A stretch of DNA of 64,000 bases from Burkholderia contaminans (lineage in GTDB: Bacteria > Pseudomonadota > Gammaproteobacteria > Burkholderiales > Burkholderiaceae), in contig NZ_CP090640.1 of NCBI RefSeq assembly GCF_029633825.1, positions 2,728,001-2,792,000 of the forward strand. Reading direction: 5' to 3'. Made by a program: the position numbers and the translations under genes. Shown in pieces: positions 50,768-60,281 of this stretch. The notes beneath the pieces are model-generated. The model made no database searches. It saw only the letters and a program-made list of their open reading frames with translations, and was not told the origin of the DNA. Numbering within the stretch: the first letter of the stretch is position 1; each line of letters begins with the position of its first letter.

Positions 50768-51517
50768 TTAGATCACCTTCGCTTCGTTCTTGAGTTTTTC
50801 GACCAGGGCGGCCACGTCAGCCACCTTCACGCCGGCGCCGCGCTTGGCGGGTTCGGTCACCTTCAGGGTCTTCAGGCGCGGGGCGACTTGAACGCCGAGG
50901 TCTTCGGGCTTGATGGTGTCCAGCGGCTTTTTCTTGGCCTTCATGATGTTGGGCAAGGTGACGTAGCGCGGTTCGTTCAGACGCAGGTCGGCGGTGATGA
51001 CCGCGGGCAGCGTGAGGCTAAGGGTTTCCAGGCCGCCGTCCACTTCGCGGGTCACGGCTGCCTTGTCGCTGGCGAGCTCGACCTTGGAGGCGAAGGTGGC
51101 TTGCGGCAGACCGGCCAGCGCCGCCAGCATCTGGCCGGTCTGGTTGCAGTCGTCGTCGATGGCCTGCTTGCCCAGGATCACGAGGCCGGGCTGTTCCTTG
51201 TCGATCAGGGCCTTAAGCAGCTTAGCCACGGCCAGCGGCTGCAGTTCTTCATTGGTCTCGACTAGGATGCCGCGGTCGGCACCGATGGCCATGGCGGTGC
51301 GCAGCGTCTCCTGGCATTGAGACACGCCGCACGAGACGGCGACGATCTCCGTTGCCGCGCCTTTCTCCCTGAGCCGCACAGCCTCTTCGACGGCAATCTC
51401 GTCGAAGGGGTTCATGCTCATCTTGACATTGGCGATGTCCACGCCGCTGCCATCGCTCTTGACGCGGACCTTGACGTTGTAGTCAACCACCCGCTTGACG
51501 GGAACCAGGATTTTCAT
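50768..51517 (-). CDS. etfB: Electron transfer flavoprotein subunit beta
   Basis: 249-aa AMP-binding subunit. [20 protein letters not shown] opens the protein; [20 protein letters not shown] and [20 protein letters not shown] are conserved. The start at 51517 follows GGAAACCCTCCC-type sequence; the ATG at 51541 is less typical. It is followed directly by etfA and lies 24 bp after the acyl-CoA dehydrogenase gene, so the three are one operon. Confidence 0.96.
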   Translation of the reverse strand: MKILVPVKRVVDYNVKVRVKSDGSGVDIANVKMSMNPFDEIAVEEAVRLREKGAATEIVAVSCGVSQCQETLRTAMAIGADRGILVETNEELQPLAVAKLLKALIDKEQPGLVILGKQAIDDDCNQTGQMLAALAGLPQATFASKVELASDKAAVTREVDGGLETLSLTLPAVITADLRLNEPRYVTLPNIMKAKKKPLDTIKPEDLGVQVAPRLKTLKVTEPAKRGAGVKVADVAALVEKLKNEAKVI

Positions 51518-51541
51518 GGGAGGGTTTCCTTTCAGGATCAT

Positions 51542-53323
51542 TCAGAGTTGATCGTCCGCCAGGGCCAGCGTGCTGGCGGCGCCGCCCGTGACGATGTCGC
51601 GCAGCATCGGCGCCTGCACCAGGACATGCGCCGCGTAATGGCTGGCTGTGGCGCGCTTGGTACCGAGAAAGCCCGCATCGCCCGCGCCCGCCGCGAGTTG
51701 CGCGGTAGCGGCTTCGGCCATGCGCGCCGACAGCCAGCCGCCGATCACGGTGCCCGCCAGCCGCAGGAAGGGCACGGCGCCCGCCGCGCACTGCGCGGGT
51801 TGACCGTCGTGGGCCAGCAGCCAGTCGACCGCTTCGTCCAGCGCCTGGGCAGCGGCTGCCAACGCGCGGCCGATCTGCGCCAGCACTGCATCGGGCGATT
51901 CGACCAACCGGCGCGCATCGCCGTCGATGCGGCCCAGCAGCGCCTTCAGCGTGCGCCCGCCCTCGCGTGCCAGCTTGCGGCCGATCAGGTCGTTGGCCTG
52001 GATGCCCGTGGTGCCTTCGTAGATGGTCGTGATGCGCGCGTCGCGCATGTGCTGGGAGGCGCCGGTTTCCTCGACGTAGCCCATGCCGCCATGCACCTGC
52101 ACGCCGTCGGACGTGATGCCCTGCGCGCTGTCGGTACACCAGCCTTTGACCACCGGTATCAGCAGGCCGACCAGGGCCTGCGCCTGCGCGCGCTCCTGCG
52201 CATCGGCGTGGCCCGCGGCGCGGTCCATCTGACCGGCGCAGAAGTAGGCCAGCGCGCGCATGGCCTCGGTGCGGGCCTTCATGTCCATCAGCATGCGCCG
52301 CACGTCCGGGTGGCCTGCGATGGCGGTGCTGCCGCTGATCAGCGGCTTGCCCTGCACCCGCTCCAGCGCATAGGCGCGTGCGCGCTGGTAGGCGCGCTCG
52401 GAAATGCCCACGCCTTCCAGGCCAACGTTCAGCCGCGCGTGGTTCATCATGGTGAACATGCAGGCCAGCCCCTGGTGCGGCTCGCCGACCAGGTAGCCGA
52501 TAGCGCCGCCGCTGTCGCCAAAACTCATCGACGCCGTGGGGCTGCCGTGGATGCCCATCTTGTGCTCAATCGACGTGCAGGCCAAGTCGTTGCGTTCGCC
52601 CAGGGTGCCATCGTCGTTGACCAGGTACTTCGGGCACAGGAACAGCGAGATGCCTTTCACCCCCGGTGGCGCATCGGGTAGGCGCGCCAGCACCAGGTGC
52701 ACGATGTTCTCGGCCATGTCGTGCTCGCCCCAGGTGATGAAGATCTTGTTGCCGCTGACGTGGTAGTGGTCGCCCTCGTGTACGGCACGGCTGCGCAGCG
52801 CGGCCAGGTCAGAGCCGGCCTGGGGCTCGGTGAGGTTCATGGTGCCCGTCCAGCGGCCCTCGACCATGGGTGCCAGGAAGCGGCGCTGGAGTGCGTCGCT
52901 GCCATGGTGCGCAATGGCCTCCACCGCGCCCAGCGTGAGCATCTGGCACAGGCTGAACGCGAGGTTGGACGACTTCCACATCTCCAGCACGGCGGTGGAG
53001 ACCAGCGTGGGCAGGCCCTGGCCGCCCCATTCGGTGGCAGCGGGCATGCCGTTCCAGCCGTTCTCGCAGAAGCTGGCCCAGGCTTCGCGAAAGCCGTCGG
53101 CGGGCGTGACCCGACCATCGTGCCAGCGCGCGCCCTGCACGTCGCCGGGGCGGTTGAGCGGATCCAGCACGCCAGCGGCGTAATTAGCCGCCTCCTGCAG
53201 GATGGCCTCGACCAGGTCGGGCGTGGTTTCTTCATGGTCGGGCTGGGCGCAGATCGCGTCCAGGCCGCCGACCTCTTTCATGGCGAACAGCATTTCGCGC
53301 AGGGGGGCTATGTAGACAGACAC
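51542..53323 (-). CDS. Acyl-CoA dehydrogenase (long form, DmdC-like)
   Basis: 593-aa flavin enzyme that introduces an alpha,beta double bond in acyl-CoA. It is the long type with an N-terminal extension ([20 protein letters not shown]) and a C-terminal helical domain (from about 470). FAD region: [20 protein letters not shown]; catalytic region: [20 protein letters not shown] with the glutamate in YEGTTG-E area. It precedes etfB and etfA. Related enzymes act on 3-methylmercaptopropanoyl-CoA or medium-chain substrates; the substrate here is unknown. Confidence 0.92.
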   Translation of the reverse strand: MSVYIAPLREMLFAMKEVGGLDAICAQPDHEETTPDLVEAILQEAANYAAGVLDPLNRPGDVQGARWHDGRVTPADGFREAWASFCENGWNGMPAATEWGGQGLPTLVSTAVLEMWKSSNLAFSLCQMLTLGAVEAIAHHGSDALQRRFLAPMVEGRWTGTMNLTEPQAGSDLAALRSRAVHEGDHYHVSGNKIFITWGEHDMAENIVHLVLARLPDAPPGVKGISLFLCPKYLVNDDGTLGERNDLACTSIEHKMGIHGSPTASMSFGDSGGAIGYLVGEPHQGLACMFTMMNHARLNVGLEGVGISERAYQRARAYALERVQGKPLISGSTAIAGHPDVRRMLMDMKARTEAMRALAYFCAGQMDRAAGHADAQERAQAQALVGLLIPVVKGWCTDSAQGITSDGVQVHGGMGYVEETGASQHMRDARITTIYEGTTGIQANDLIGRKLAREGGRTLKALLGRIDGDARRLVESPDAVLAQIGRALAAAAQALDEAVDWLLAHDGQPAQCAAGAVPFLRLAGTVIGGWLSARMAEAATAQLAAGAGDAGFLGTKRATASHYAAHVLVQAPMLRDIVTGGAASTLALADDQL

Positions 53324-53347
53324 AGCGAATTTCCTTGATGGCTACGA

Positions 53348-54715
53348 TCAGGCGTTTTGCGGCGTCTGTTGCGACGGGCGCAACTCGCGTGCAGCCTCTT
53401 GCGGGCCCACCGACGCCGGGCCGCCATGCCTGATGAACGCCAGGGCGATCGAGCCGATGATTCCGAAAGCCCCGATCACCAGGAAGTTCTGCTCCAGCGG
53501 CAGCTCAAGCGCAACGATCTGGCCGATTAGCAGCGGCGCCGCGATCGCGCCCAGGCGCCCCACGCCGGAGGCCATGCCGATGCCGGTCGAGCGGATGGAC
53601 ATCGGGTAAAACTGCCCGCAGTAGGCATAGGCCACCAATTGCGCGCCGGTGGTGCAGGCGCCGACCGCGCCGATGATCAGATAACGCAGCTCGGTCGAGG
53701 TCTGGAACGTCATCAGGTACAGCAGCACGCCGCCCAGCGCATACATCCCCACCAGCACCCACTTGATGTTGAACTTGTCGGCGAGCCACCCGCCTCCCAC
53801 GGCACCGATGATGGCGCCAACGTTCAGCGCGATCACGAAGCTGAGGGCAGACCCCAGGCTGTAGCCAGCCATAGCCATCAGCTTGGTCAGCCAGCTGCTG
53901 AGCGCATAGACCATGAACAGGCCCGAGAAGAAGGCGATCCAGAACAGCACCGTGCTCGGGCCTCGCCCGTCCTGGAACAGCCGGGAGACCGGCGCACCCG
54001 CCACGCGGTCGGCGGTGGGCACGACGAACTGGGCGTCCGCCGGGTGCTTGACTCCCGGCTGGAGATTACGGGCCACTTCGGCCAGTTCGCCGTTGCGGCT
54101 GCGCGAGATCAGGTAGGTCATTGATTCCGGCACCAGCTTCAAGATGAACGGAATCAGCAGGACCGGCACACCCGCTGCGATGAAAACGACCTGCCAGCCG
54201 TACTCGCCGATCAGCTGCTTGCCGAGCACCGCGGCCAGGATGCCGCCCAGTGCGTAGCCCGAAGTCATCAGCGCCGTCATCAGGCTGCGGATCTTCTTGG
54301 GCGAGTACTCGACCATCTGTGCCACGATGACCGGCAGCACACCGCCAATCCCCAGGCCCGCGATGAAGCGCACCACGCTGAAGCTGATGGGATCCTTGGT
54401 GAATCCGGCGGCCGCGGTGAACACGCTGAACAGCATGACGCCAATGGAGAGGGCCCAGCGCCGACCAATCCGGTCGGACAGCGTGCCCAGAACCATGGCG
54501 CCGAACATCATGCCGAACAGGGCCGAACTGGCCATGAAACCGGCAGTCGATGCGTTCACGCCCATCTGCTGCATGATGGACGGCAGGGCGATGCCCACCA
54601 CGGCGATGTCATAGCCGTCGATGATGAGAATCAACAGGCACCACAGAAGCACCTTGGCATGAAAGCGGTTGAAGCGAGCGTCGTCGGCGAGCTTCTGCAT
54701 GTCGATTTGGCACAC
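53348..54715 (-). CDS. MFS transporter, aromatic acid:H+ symporter (AAHS) type
   Basis: 455-aa inner-membrane transporter with 12 helices. DGYDIAVVGIALPSIMQQMG in helix 1 has the DGxD motif of AAHS transporters (PcaK, BenK); GTLSDRIGRRWALSIGVML is the loop 2-3 motif. The second half has ALNVGAIIGAVGGGWLADKF. It lies 24 bp before the acyl-CoA dehydrogenase gene on the same strand, so it likely imports the acid degraded by the surrounding pathway. The substrate is not predictable. Confidence 0.9.
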   Translation of the reverse strand: MCQIDMQKLADDARFNRFHAKVLLWCLLILIIDGYDIAVVGIALPSIMQQMGVNASTAGFMASSALFGMMFGAMVLGTLSDRIGRRWALSIGVMLFSVFTAAAGFTKDPISFSVVRFIAGLGIGGVLPVIVAQMVEYSPKKIRSLMTALMTSGYALGGILAAVLGKQLIGEYGWQVVFIAAGVPVLLIPFILKLVPESMTYLISRSRNGELAEVARNLQPGVKHPADAQFVVPTADRVAGAPVSRLFQDGRGPSTVLFWIAFFSGLFMVYALSSWLTKLMAMAGYSLGSALSFVIALNVGAIIGAVGGGWLADKFNIKWVLVGMYALGGVLLYLMTFQTSTELRYLIIGAVGACTTGAQLVAYAYCGQFYPMSIRSTGIGMASGVGRLGAIAAPLLIGQIVALELPLEQNFLVIGAFGIIGSIALAFIRHGGPASVGPQEAARELRPSQQTPQNA

Positions 54716-54839
54716 GTGTTTGTCTCCTTTGAGTTAGGCTCTGGATCGTGGGGCGGCGGTCATCGCCGCTCCGCTACATGTCGTCCAGCGCACACAAGGA
54801 ATCCTAGGTGCCGGTGCTGCGAGCCGCGATGACGAAGCG

Positions 54840-55434
54840 CCCCGATCGAATGACAAACGGCCCCTTTCTGAGAGCACTGTTCAAGTGCGCCAAGAGGTCA
54901 GGCGTCAAGCTGAATATGGTCGCCGCGTGCGGCTGATATTCCAGCACGAAGGGCGCTTCTGCCTGCTGGGAACACCCCGGCAGTGTTGGGTGCCCAGGGG
55001 CTCACGCCCCATCGTCGGCGCACGCCTCAACGCCAGACCCTGTACGCCTTCGCCGCCGTCAGCACGCACGATGGCGTGATTGACTCTCTGGTGCTGCCCT
55101 GGGCCAACGCTGAGACGATGCAGGTGTTCCTGGCCGAGATGGCGCGACGCCATGCCGTCGAGTTCATCATGATGGTCATGGATCAGGCGGGTTGGCACAT
55201 CGCGGGTCACTTGGATGTGCCACAGAATATGCGCCTAGAGTTTCTGCCAGCCTTGAGCTGAACCCGGTCGAGCATCTGTGGAAGGTGCCGTGCCAGGATT
55301 GGTTTGCCAACACGGTGTTCAAAGAACTGGAGGCCGTACACGACGCGCTGGTGCAAGGACTCATTGCTCTCGAAACACATCAGCAAAGAACCCAGTCAAT
55401 GACAGGCTTGATTGGGTTACTTCTATATCCTTGA
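54840..55434 (+). pseudogene. IS630-family transposase remnant with frameshifts
   Basis: Pieces of an IS630 transposase are found in three frames. First RRVRLIFQHEGRFCLLG and CWVPRGSRPIVGARLNAR, then after a shift near 55035 TLYAFAAVSTHDGVID and FIMMVMDQAGWHIAGHLDVP (catalytic D), then after another near 55250 LELNPVEHLWKVPCQDWF (catalytic E region). The N-terminal HTH domain is absent. It is non-functional. No clear terminal repeats were found. Confidence 0.75.
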
Positions 55435-55449
55435 GGGCAAATTAGTGCA

Positions 55450-56499
55450 TCAGGCGAGCCGATAGCGCATTGCGCCGTCTTCGTCTTCTGCAGACACGAT
55501 TTCCCCACGCTGGTCGAGATAGTTTAGGTGGGCGAGCGTCTCTCCGGTCGCGAGGTTGAGGTGCATTTGCTCCGCAACAATGGACGAACGGTACAGGGCG
55601 CGAACCAGGTCGATGACCCTCAGAGGCTGCGCAAGTTGTTGCCTGACGCGGTCGGTGCCTCTGACGGTGCTCGCACGCAGTTGCTCCAACCGTAGGTGCA
55701 GGCCATGGAAAGGTTCGTTGTGGGCAGGCAGAATCAGGGCGCTCCCAGGTACGCGTTGCATCAACCGGTCGATGGAATCGAGCCAACCCTGCAGAGGATT
55801 CGCATGCGGCTCGGTGGCGTACACGGAGGTATTGGAACTGATCCTGGGAAGAACCTGATCCCCCGATATCAGCAAATCCAGTTCGCGCGAGTAGAAGCAC
55901 GCGTGCTCGGGGGAATGTCCTGTGCCGACGATGACTTCCCATTCCTGGTCCCCGATCCGCAACATCTGGCCATCCGTGAGCCGCACAAAGCTGTCAGGCA
56001 ATGGATGGATCATTTTACCGAAGTCACCGAACCGGGTGCGGTACTCATCCACCTCGGTGTCGCTCCATCCGGCCCTCCGATAGAAGCGAACGCCATCGAC
56101 TGGCGCTTCCCGCCCCGTATCGGCAAGCATCACCCGACAGCTCAAATACTCGTCTCGTGTCATCCAAAGCGCGCATTCGAAGCGACGTGTCAACCATCCC
56201 GCCATGCCCACATGATCCGGGTGCATGTGCGTCGCTATCACACGGGAGATGGGTCGGCCGGCTAGCGGCCCCTGCGGAGCGAGCAAGGCGAGCCACGCGT
56301 TCCTGACGTCCACGCTGCGAATGCCCGTGTCCACGACCGCCCAACCAGGACCGTCGCTCAATGCCCAGAGGTTGATGTGATCCAGGGAAAACGGCAGCGG
56401 CATGCGCAGCCACAGCACACCAGGCTTGATTTCCGTGGCTTGGCCAGGGAGTGGGAGATCCGAGAACGGATACGAGAGTGCCGGGGCTGCGTCGGTCAT
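55450..56499 (-). CDS. MBL-fold metallo-hydrolase
   Basis: 349-aa protein with the metallo-beta-lactamase motif THMHPDHVGMAGWL, further metal ligands in GTGHSPEHACFYSREL and DLLISGDQVLP, and a final His in LPAHNEPFHGLHLR. It resembles hydrolases with a C-terminal winged-helix-like extension (LRVIDLVRALYRSSIVAEQM) often found in CoA-linked pathways, where they act on thioesters or lactones. The gene stands alone between the IS630 remnant and a remnant-filled gap. Start ATG at 56499. The substrate is unknown. Confidence 0.85.
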   Translation of the reverse strand: MTDAAPALSYPFSDLPLPGQATEIKPGVLWLRMPLPFSLDHINLWALSDGPGWAVVDTGIRSVDVRNAWLALLAPQGPLAGRPISRVIATHMHPDHVGMAGWLTRRFECALWMTRDEYLSCRVMLADTGREAPVDGVRFYRRAGWSDTEVDEYRTRFGDFGKMIHPLPDSFVRLTDGQMLRIGDQEWEVIVGTGHSPEHACFYSRELDLLISGDQVLPRISSNTSVYATEPHANPLQGWLDSIDRLMQRVPGSALILPAHNEPFHGLHLRLEQLRASTVRGTDRVRQQLAQPLRVIDLVRALYRSSIVAEQMHLNLATGETLAHLNYLDQRGEIVSAEDEDGAMRYRLA

Positions 56500-56830
56500 G
56501 ATGCTTGATTTACATTCTGGCAGTGCTGCTCCTAATGGCGCAGAGCCATCACTCCTATGCAGTGCGAGCTCAGTTTTAGCTTAGGAAGCTTAGAAGTCAG
56601 CCTCAACGGTGGCAATGACGAATGACCTCGATAGGCTGACGGAAAGCGTCTGCTTCCTGGCGCAGCCTGTCGCTGCGCTGCCGTCGGTGCAACTGCCAGG
56701 GCTGCAAACAGTCTCTTGAGCGCACGAGAGCCTCGCTCGATGTGGGCCAAGACCCGGCAGCTATGAAGGCGCCGATCTTCTCGGTGGTCGGCTACAGCCT
56801 CGTGGCCGTGCCGGAATTGGTCGAATGCCT
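56500..56830. other. Gene-free gap with remnants
   Basis: The gap holds no intact gene. The right end (56751-56830) carries a broken etfA tail; the rest shows only short open frames without family resemblance. It may be IS scar material. Confidence 0.5.
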
Positions 56831-56832
56831 CT
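56751..56832 (+). pseudogene. etfA: Remnant of an etfA 3' end
   Basis: Plus-strand codons give DPAAMKAPIFSVVGYSLVA then VPELVECL, which match the intact EtfA tail ([27 protein letters not shown]) with a small in-frame deletion. It is in the opposite orientation to the intact etfA and ends at the stop codon of the AraC gene. It shows that a second ETF locus was lost here by rearrangement. Confidence 0.6.
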
Positions 56833-57871
56833 ATGTAGGGTGCTGCGGGCTACGCGAGCGGGCGCGGTAGGCTCCCGGCGCGCTGCCGGTCCAGACCTTG
56901 AATGCGCGCTGGAAGGCGGTGCTGTCGGTGAAGCCCAGGTCGGCGGCGATGGCGATGAGCGAGGCTTCGCTGCTGGTTAGGCGCACGATCGCCATGTCGC
57001 GCCGCAGTTGGTCCTTCAGTGCCTGGAAGGAAGTGCCCTCGGTGGCCAGGTGCCGCTGCAACGCACTCACCGACATATGCAGGCGCTGCGCGGTGACGGG
57101 CAGGTCGGGCCATTCGGGGTTGGCCAGCTGCAGCACCATGCGGACCCGCGCGCTGGCGCTGCGCTCGTTCAGGTGCGGCCCCACCACGTTGCCCGGCGTG
57201 GCGCGCAGAAAGGACTGCAGCGCGTCCCGATCGCGCCGCACCGGCAGTTTGAAGGCGTCGGCGTCGAACCAGGCGGCCGTGCGCGGCTGCCCGAAGCACA
57301 GCGAACCGGAAAAGATGCGCCCGTAGCTCATCGCATGGAGCGGCAGCGCAAAATTGAAGTCGAATCGCTGCGGCACCAGCCGGCCGCCGTGCAGCCACAG
57401 CAACAAGCGCCAGAACACGCGCAGCAGATGTGCATGAAGGAATTCGGCATGTGCGCCCGGGCCGCCGCGCATCTCCAGCGCGAAGCCCCCCAGCGCGCCC
57501 TCGGTCACGGGCACCAGCGTCACGTCGTCCTGCAGCAGGGCGAAGGATTCGCTCAGGCGACGCAGGGCGCATGACAACGAATGGGCAGTGAACGCGCTGC
57601 GCACCATTAGCGCGAAGCTGCCCGGGCGCATGGGTCGCTCATGTAGGTAGCCCAGGCACTCGTCGTTCAGGCTGTCCTTGACAGCGATAAATAGCGCGTT
57701 GAACTGCTCCACGGTTACGCGCGAATCCTCGAGCTCCAGCAGCGATTCGCTGATGCCGGCGCGCCCCAGCACGCCCTTCAGCCATTCTTGCGTGGCCAGC
57801 CCCTTGCCGCGCGCGCCGTCCAGCAGGCCATGCACGGCAAAGATAGGAGCGGTGAAGACGGGTTGCAGCAT
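56831..57871 (-). CDS. AraC family regulator (OruR/ArgR-type)
   Basis: 346-aa regulator. The N-terminal arabinose-binding-like domain (Arabinose_bd type) has EQFNALFIAVKDSLNDECLG and RPMRPGSFALMVRSAFTAHS. The C-terminal double HTH is ARVRMVLQLANPEWPDLPVT, LHMSVSALQRHLATEGTSFQ and the AraC signature IAIAADLGFTDSTAFQRAFK followed by WTGSAPGAYR. It is divergent from the catabolic operon at 58060 with a 188-bp intergenic region, so it is the likely activator of that operon. Confidence 0.92.
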   Translation of the reverse strand: MLQPVFTAPIFAVHGLLDGARGKGLATQEWLKGVLGRAGISESLLELEDSRVTVEQFNALFIAVKDSLNDECLGYLHERPMRPGSFALMVRSAFTAHSLSCALRRLSESFALLQDDVTLVPVTEGALGGFALEMRGGPGAHAEFLHAHLLRVFWRLLLWLHGGRLVPQRFDFNFALPLHAMSYGRIFSGSLCFGQPRTAAWFDADAFKLPVRRDRDALQSFLRATPGNVVGPHLNERSASARVRMVLQLANPEWPDLPVTAQRLHMSVSALQRHLATEGTSFQALKDQLRRDMAIVRLTSSEASLIAIAADLGFTDSTAFQRAFKVWTGSAPGAYRARSRSPQHPT

Positions 57872-58059
57872 TGCGTGTGATCGAAGGAGCCAACGCCGGT
57901 CGCGCGGGCCAAAAGAAGTTATTTGTCAGTTGATTGAGGCAATCCGCTATCGCCCTTGCAGGGGCCAATTATTACGATTGTCGCATCCCCAAAAACACTT
58001 CGGCAGTGGCGCTGTGCGGAACGCCCGGTGCGGGGTCAGAAGCCAACATACAAGGAGAC
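57872..58059. promoter_or_regulatory. Divergent promoter region of the AraC gene and the catabolic operon
   Basis: 188 bp between divergent starts. A local AT-rich patch (TTATTTGTCAGTTGATTGAG, about 57919-57938) lies in otherwise GC-rich DNA and is the best place for a promoter. No clear direct repeats of an AraC site could be defined by eye. Confidence 0.4.
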
Positions 58060-59211
58060 ATGCCCATGCTGCCACAGCTGTATCGCCACGCCTGGATGGA
58101 CCACGAGATCGACGCTTTTCGCGAGCAGGTGCGTCGCTACGTTGCCGCCGAATTCACTCCCCGGCTCGACGAATGGCGCCGCCAGGGCTACATCCCGCGC
58201 GAGGTCTGGCGTCTGTTCGGCGGGATGAGCTTTCTGCTGCCCGAGATGCCCGAGACCTATGGTGGTGCCGGCGCCAGCCTCGCCTACCAGCTGGTGGTGC
58301 AGGACGAACTGGCCAAGGCCGAGATGCCGGTCAATATCGCGGTGCACACCATCGCTTCGCATTACATCCTGGACTTTGGCACCGAAGCGCAAAAGCAGCG
58401 CTGGCTGCCCAAGGTGACGAACGGCGAGATGCTGGCCGCAATCGCGATGACCGAGCCGGGCTGCGGCTCGGATCTGAAGGCCATCTCCACCCGGGCCCGG
58501 CGCGACGGCGACTACTACGTGATCGACGGCGCCAAGACCTTCATCACCAACGGCTTCACCGGAAACCTGCTGATCGTCGCGGCGCGCACCAGTGGCGCGG
58601 GCAGCAAAGGGGTGTCGCTGTTCGTACTGGAGACCGAGAACCTGCCAGGCTTTCGTGTGGGCCGCCTGCTTGAAAAGATCGGCATGCAGGCCTCGGACAC
58701 GGCGGAGCTCTTCTTCGACAGCGTGCGCGTTCCAGCCGACCAACTGCTGGGGAGCGTTGAAGGACAAGGCTTTGGGCAACTGATGGGCGCGCTGCCCTAC
58801 GAGCGCATGGTCATTGCAGTGCCGGCGGCGGCCGTCATCGACCGGGCGTTGGAGCTCACCATCGAATACACGAAGCAGCGCAAGATATTCGGTGCGCCTC
58901 TGTTCGACATGCAGACAACGCGCCAAAAGCTGGCCGAGATGGCGACCATCGCGCATGTGGTGCGCAGCTTCGTCAACGACTGTACACAGAGACTGCTGGA
59001 CGGCACACTCGACAACGAGGCCGCCTACATGGCCAAGTGGTGGTGCACCGAACAGCAGTGCCGCGTGGTGGACGAGTGTCTCCAATTGTTCGGCGGCTAC
59101 GGCTACATGGCCGAGTATCCGATCGCGCGGATGTATGCCGCTTCGCGAGTGCAGAAGATCTACGGCGGCGCCAACGAGGTCCTGAAAGACCTGGTTTCGA
59201 GGAAGCTGTGA
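58060..59211 (+). CDS. Acyl-CoA dehydrogenase
   Basis: 383-aa short-form enzyme. The FAD/substrate motif is AIAMTEPGCGSDLKAIST; the C-terminal region shows YTKQRKIFGAPLFDMQTTRQ, LFGGYGYMAEYPIARMYAAS and VQKIYGGANEVLKDLVSRK. The usual catalytic glutamate position is in YGGANEVLK. Start at 58060 is preceded by AAGGAG at 6 nt (58060 and 58066 both ATG). First gene of the plus-strand operon; electrons go to ETF encoded at 49835-51517. Confidence 0.95.
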   Translation: MPMLPQLYRHAWMDHEIDAFREQVRRYVAAEFTPRLDEWRRQGYIPREVWRLFGGMSFLLPEMPETYGGAGASLAYQLVVQDELAKAEMPVNIAVHTIASHYILDFGTEAQKQRWLPKVTNGEMLAAIAMTEPGCGSDLKAISTRARRDGDYYVIDGAKTFITNGFTGNLLIVAARTSGAGSKGVSLFVLETENLPGFRVGRLLEKIGMQASDTAELFFDSVRVPADQLLGSVEGQGFGQLMGALPYERMVIAVPAAAVIDRALELTIEYTKQRKIFGAPLFDMQTTRQKLAEMATIAHVVRSFVNDCTQRLLDGTLDNEAAYMAKWWCTEQQCRVVDECLQLFGGYGYMAEYPIARMYAASRVQKIYGGANEVLKDLVSRKL

Positions 59212-59213
59212 AC

Positions 59214-60281
59214 ATGCCGCACACGCTGCAGTTGCCTCTGCACGGCGTCCGTGTGGTGGAGTTTGAGGGCATCGGTCCAGGCCCTCTGGCCGCCAGGATG
59301 CTGGTCGACATGGGCGCCGAGGTGATCGCGCTGGCACGGGCCGAGCAGGCTGCTGGGGCGCAGCGGCTGGGCGGGGCGGTGGAGAACCCGCTGCACCGCG
59401 GCAAGAAGGTCGAGGTCATCGACCTGAAGTCGCCCGGTGGCAAGGCGCGCGCACTGGAACTGATTGCCCAGGCCGACGCTCTGATCGAAGGCTTTCGCCC
59501 AAGGGTGATGGAGCGGCTGGGCTTCGGCCCCGCAGATTGCGCGGCGCTCAATCCCCGGCTGGTCTATGGCCGGATGACGGGCTGGGGCCAGGACGGGCCA
59601 CTTGCCCAGGCCGCGGGCCACGACCTGAACTACGTCGCGCTGACGGGCCTGCTGTCGCTGTCGGCGCACAGGGGGCAGGCGCCCATCGTGCCGCCCTCGG
59701 TACTCGGGGACGGTGCCGGGGCGCTAGGCATGGCTTTTGGCATCGCCTGCGCGCTGGTCGATGCACGGGCCACCGGCCGTGGCCGGGTTGTGGACGCAGC
59801 CATCGTGGACATCGTGGCCATGCTGGGCACGCTGGTGCACTGGATTCGCGCCAACGGGCAGATCGACGGCGCACAGCCGAGCCCGTTCCACGATTCGCCG
59901 TTCTATGACGTGTACGTCTGCGCCGACGGCGGCTTCATCAGCCTCGGCGCGATCGAGCCGCCGTTCTACGCATTGCTGTTGTCCAAGTTGGGCCTGGCGG
60001 ACGTGAACCCTGCAGACCAGTACGACACGGCGGCGTGGCCAGCGTTGAAGGAGCGCATCGCGGCCCTCATCCGCACCCAGCCCCAGGCGCACTGGTGCGC
60101 GCTGCTTGAAGGCAGCGACGCCTGCTTTGCACCCGTGCTCAGCCTGGCCGAGGCAGTGCGGCATCCGCACAACGCGGCACGGGGCATCTACCAGACCACC
60201 TCTTTCGGCGCCATCGAAGCGGCCTCGGCCCCACGGTTCCAGGCACTCAACGCAACCACCACCCAGGAGACAAAGAAATGA
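59214..60281 (+). CDS. CaiB/BaiF family (family III) CoA-transferase
   Basis: 355-aa enzyme that moves CoA between acids, or racemase of the alpha-methylacyl-CoA type, which shares the fold. The head LPLHGVRVVEFEGIGPGPLA and the block VIDLKSPGGKARALELIAQA with GFRPRVMERLGFGPADCAAL are typical. The sequence RLVYGRMTGWGQDGPLAQAA, GHDLNYVALTGLL is conserved in alpha-methylacyl-CoA racemase as well, with the catalytic H and D of GHDLNY, so racemase is an equal or better call. Start 2 bp after the preceding stop; overlaps the ligase by 4 bp. Confidence 0.88.
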   Translation: MPHTLQLPLHGVRVVEFEGIGPGPLAARMLVDMGAEVIALARAEQAAGAQRLGGAVENPLHRGKKVEVIDLKSPGGKARALELIAQADALIEGFRPRVMERLGFGPADCAALNPRLVYGRMTGWGQDGPLAQAAGHDLNYVALTGLLSLSAHRGQAPIVPPSVLGDGAGALGMAFGIACALVDARATGRGRVVDAAIVDIVAMLGTLVHWIRANGQIDGAQPSPFHDSPFYDVYVCADGGFISLGAIEPPFYALLLSKLGLADVNPADQYDTAAWPALKERIAALIRTQPQAHWCALLEGSDACFAPVLSLAEAVRHPHNAARGIYQTTSFGAIEAASAPRFQALNATTTQETKK

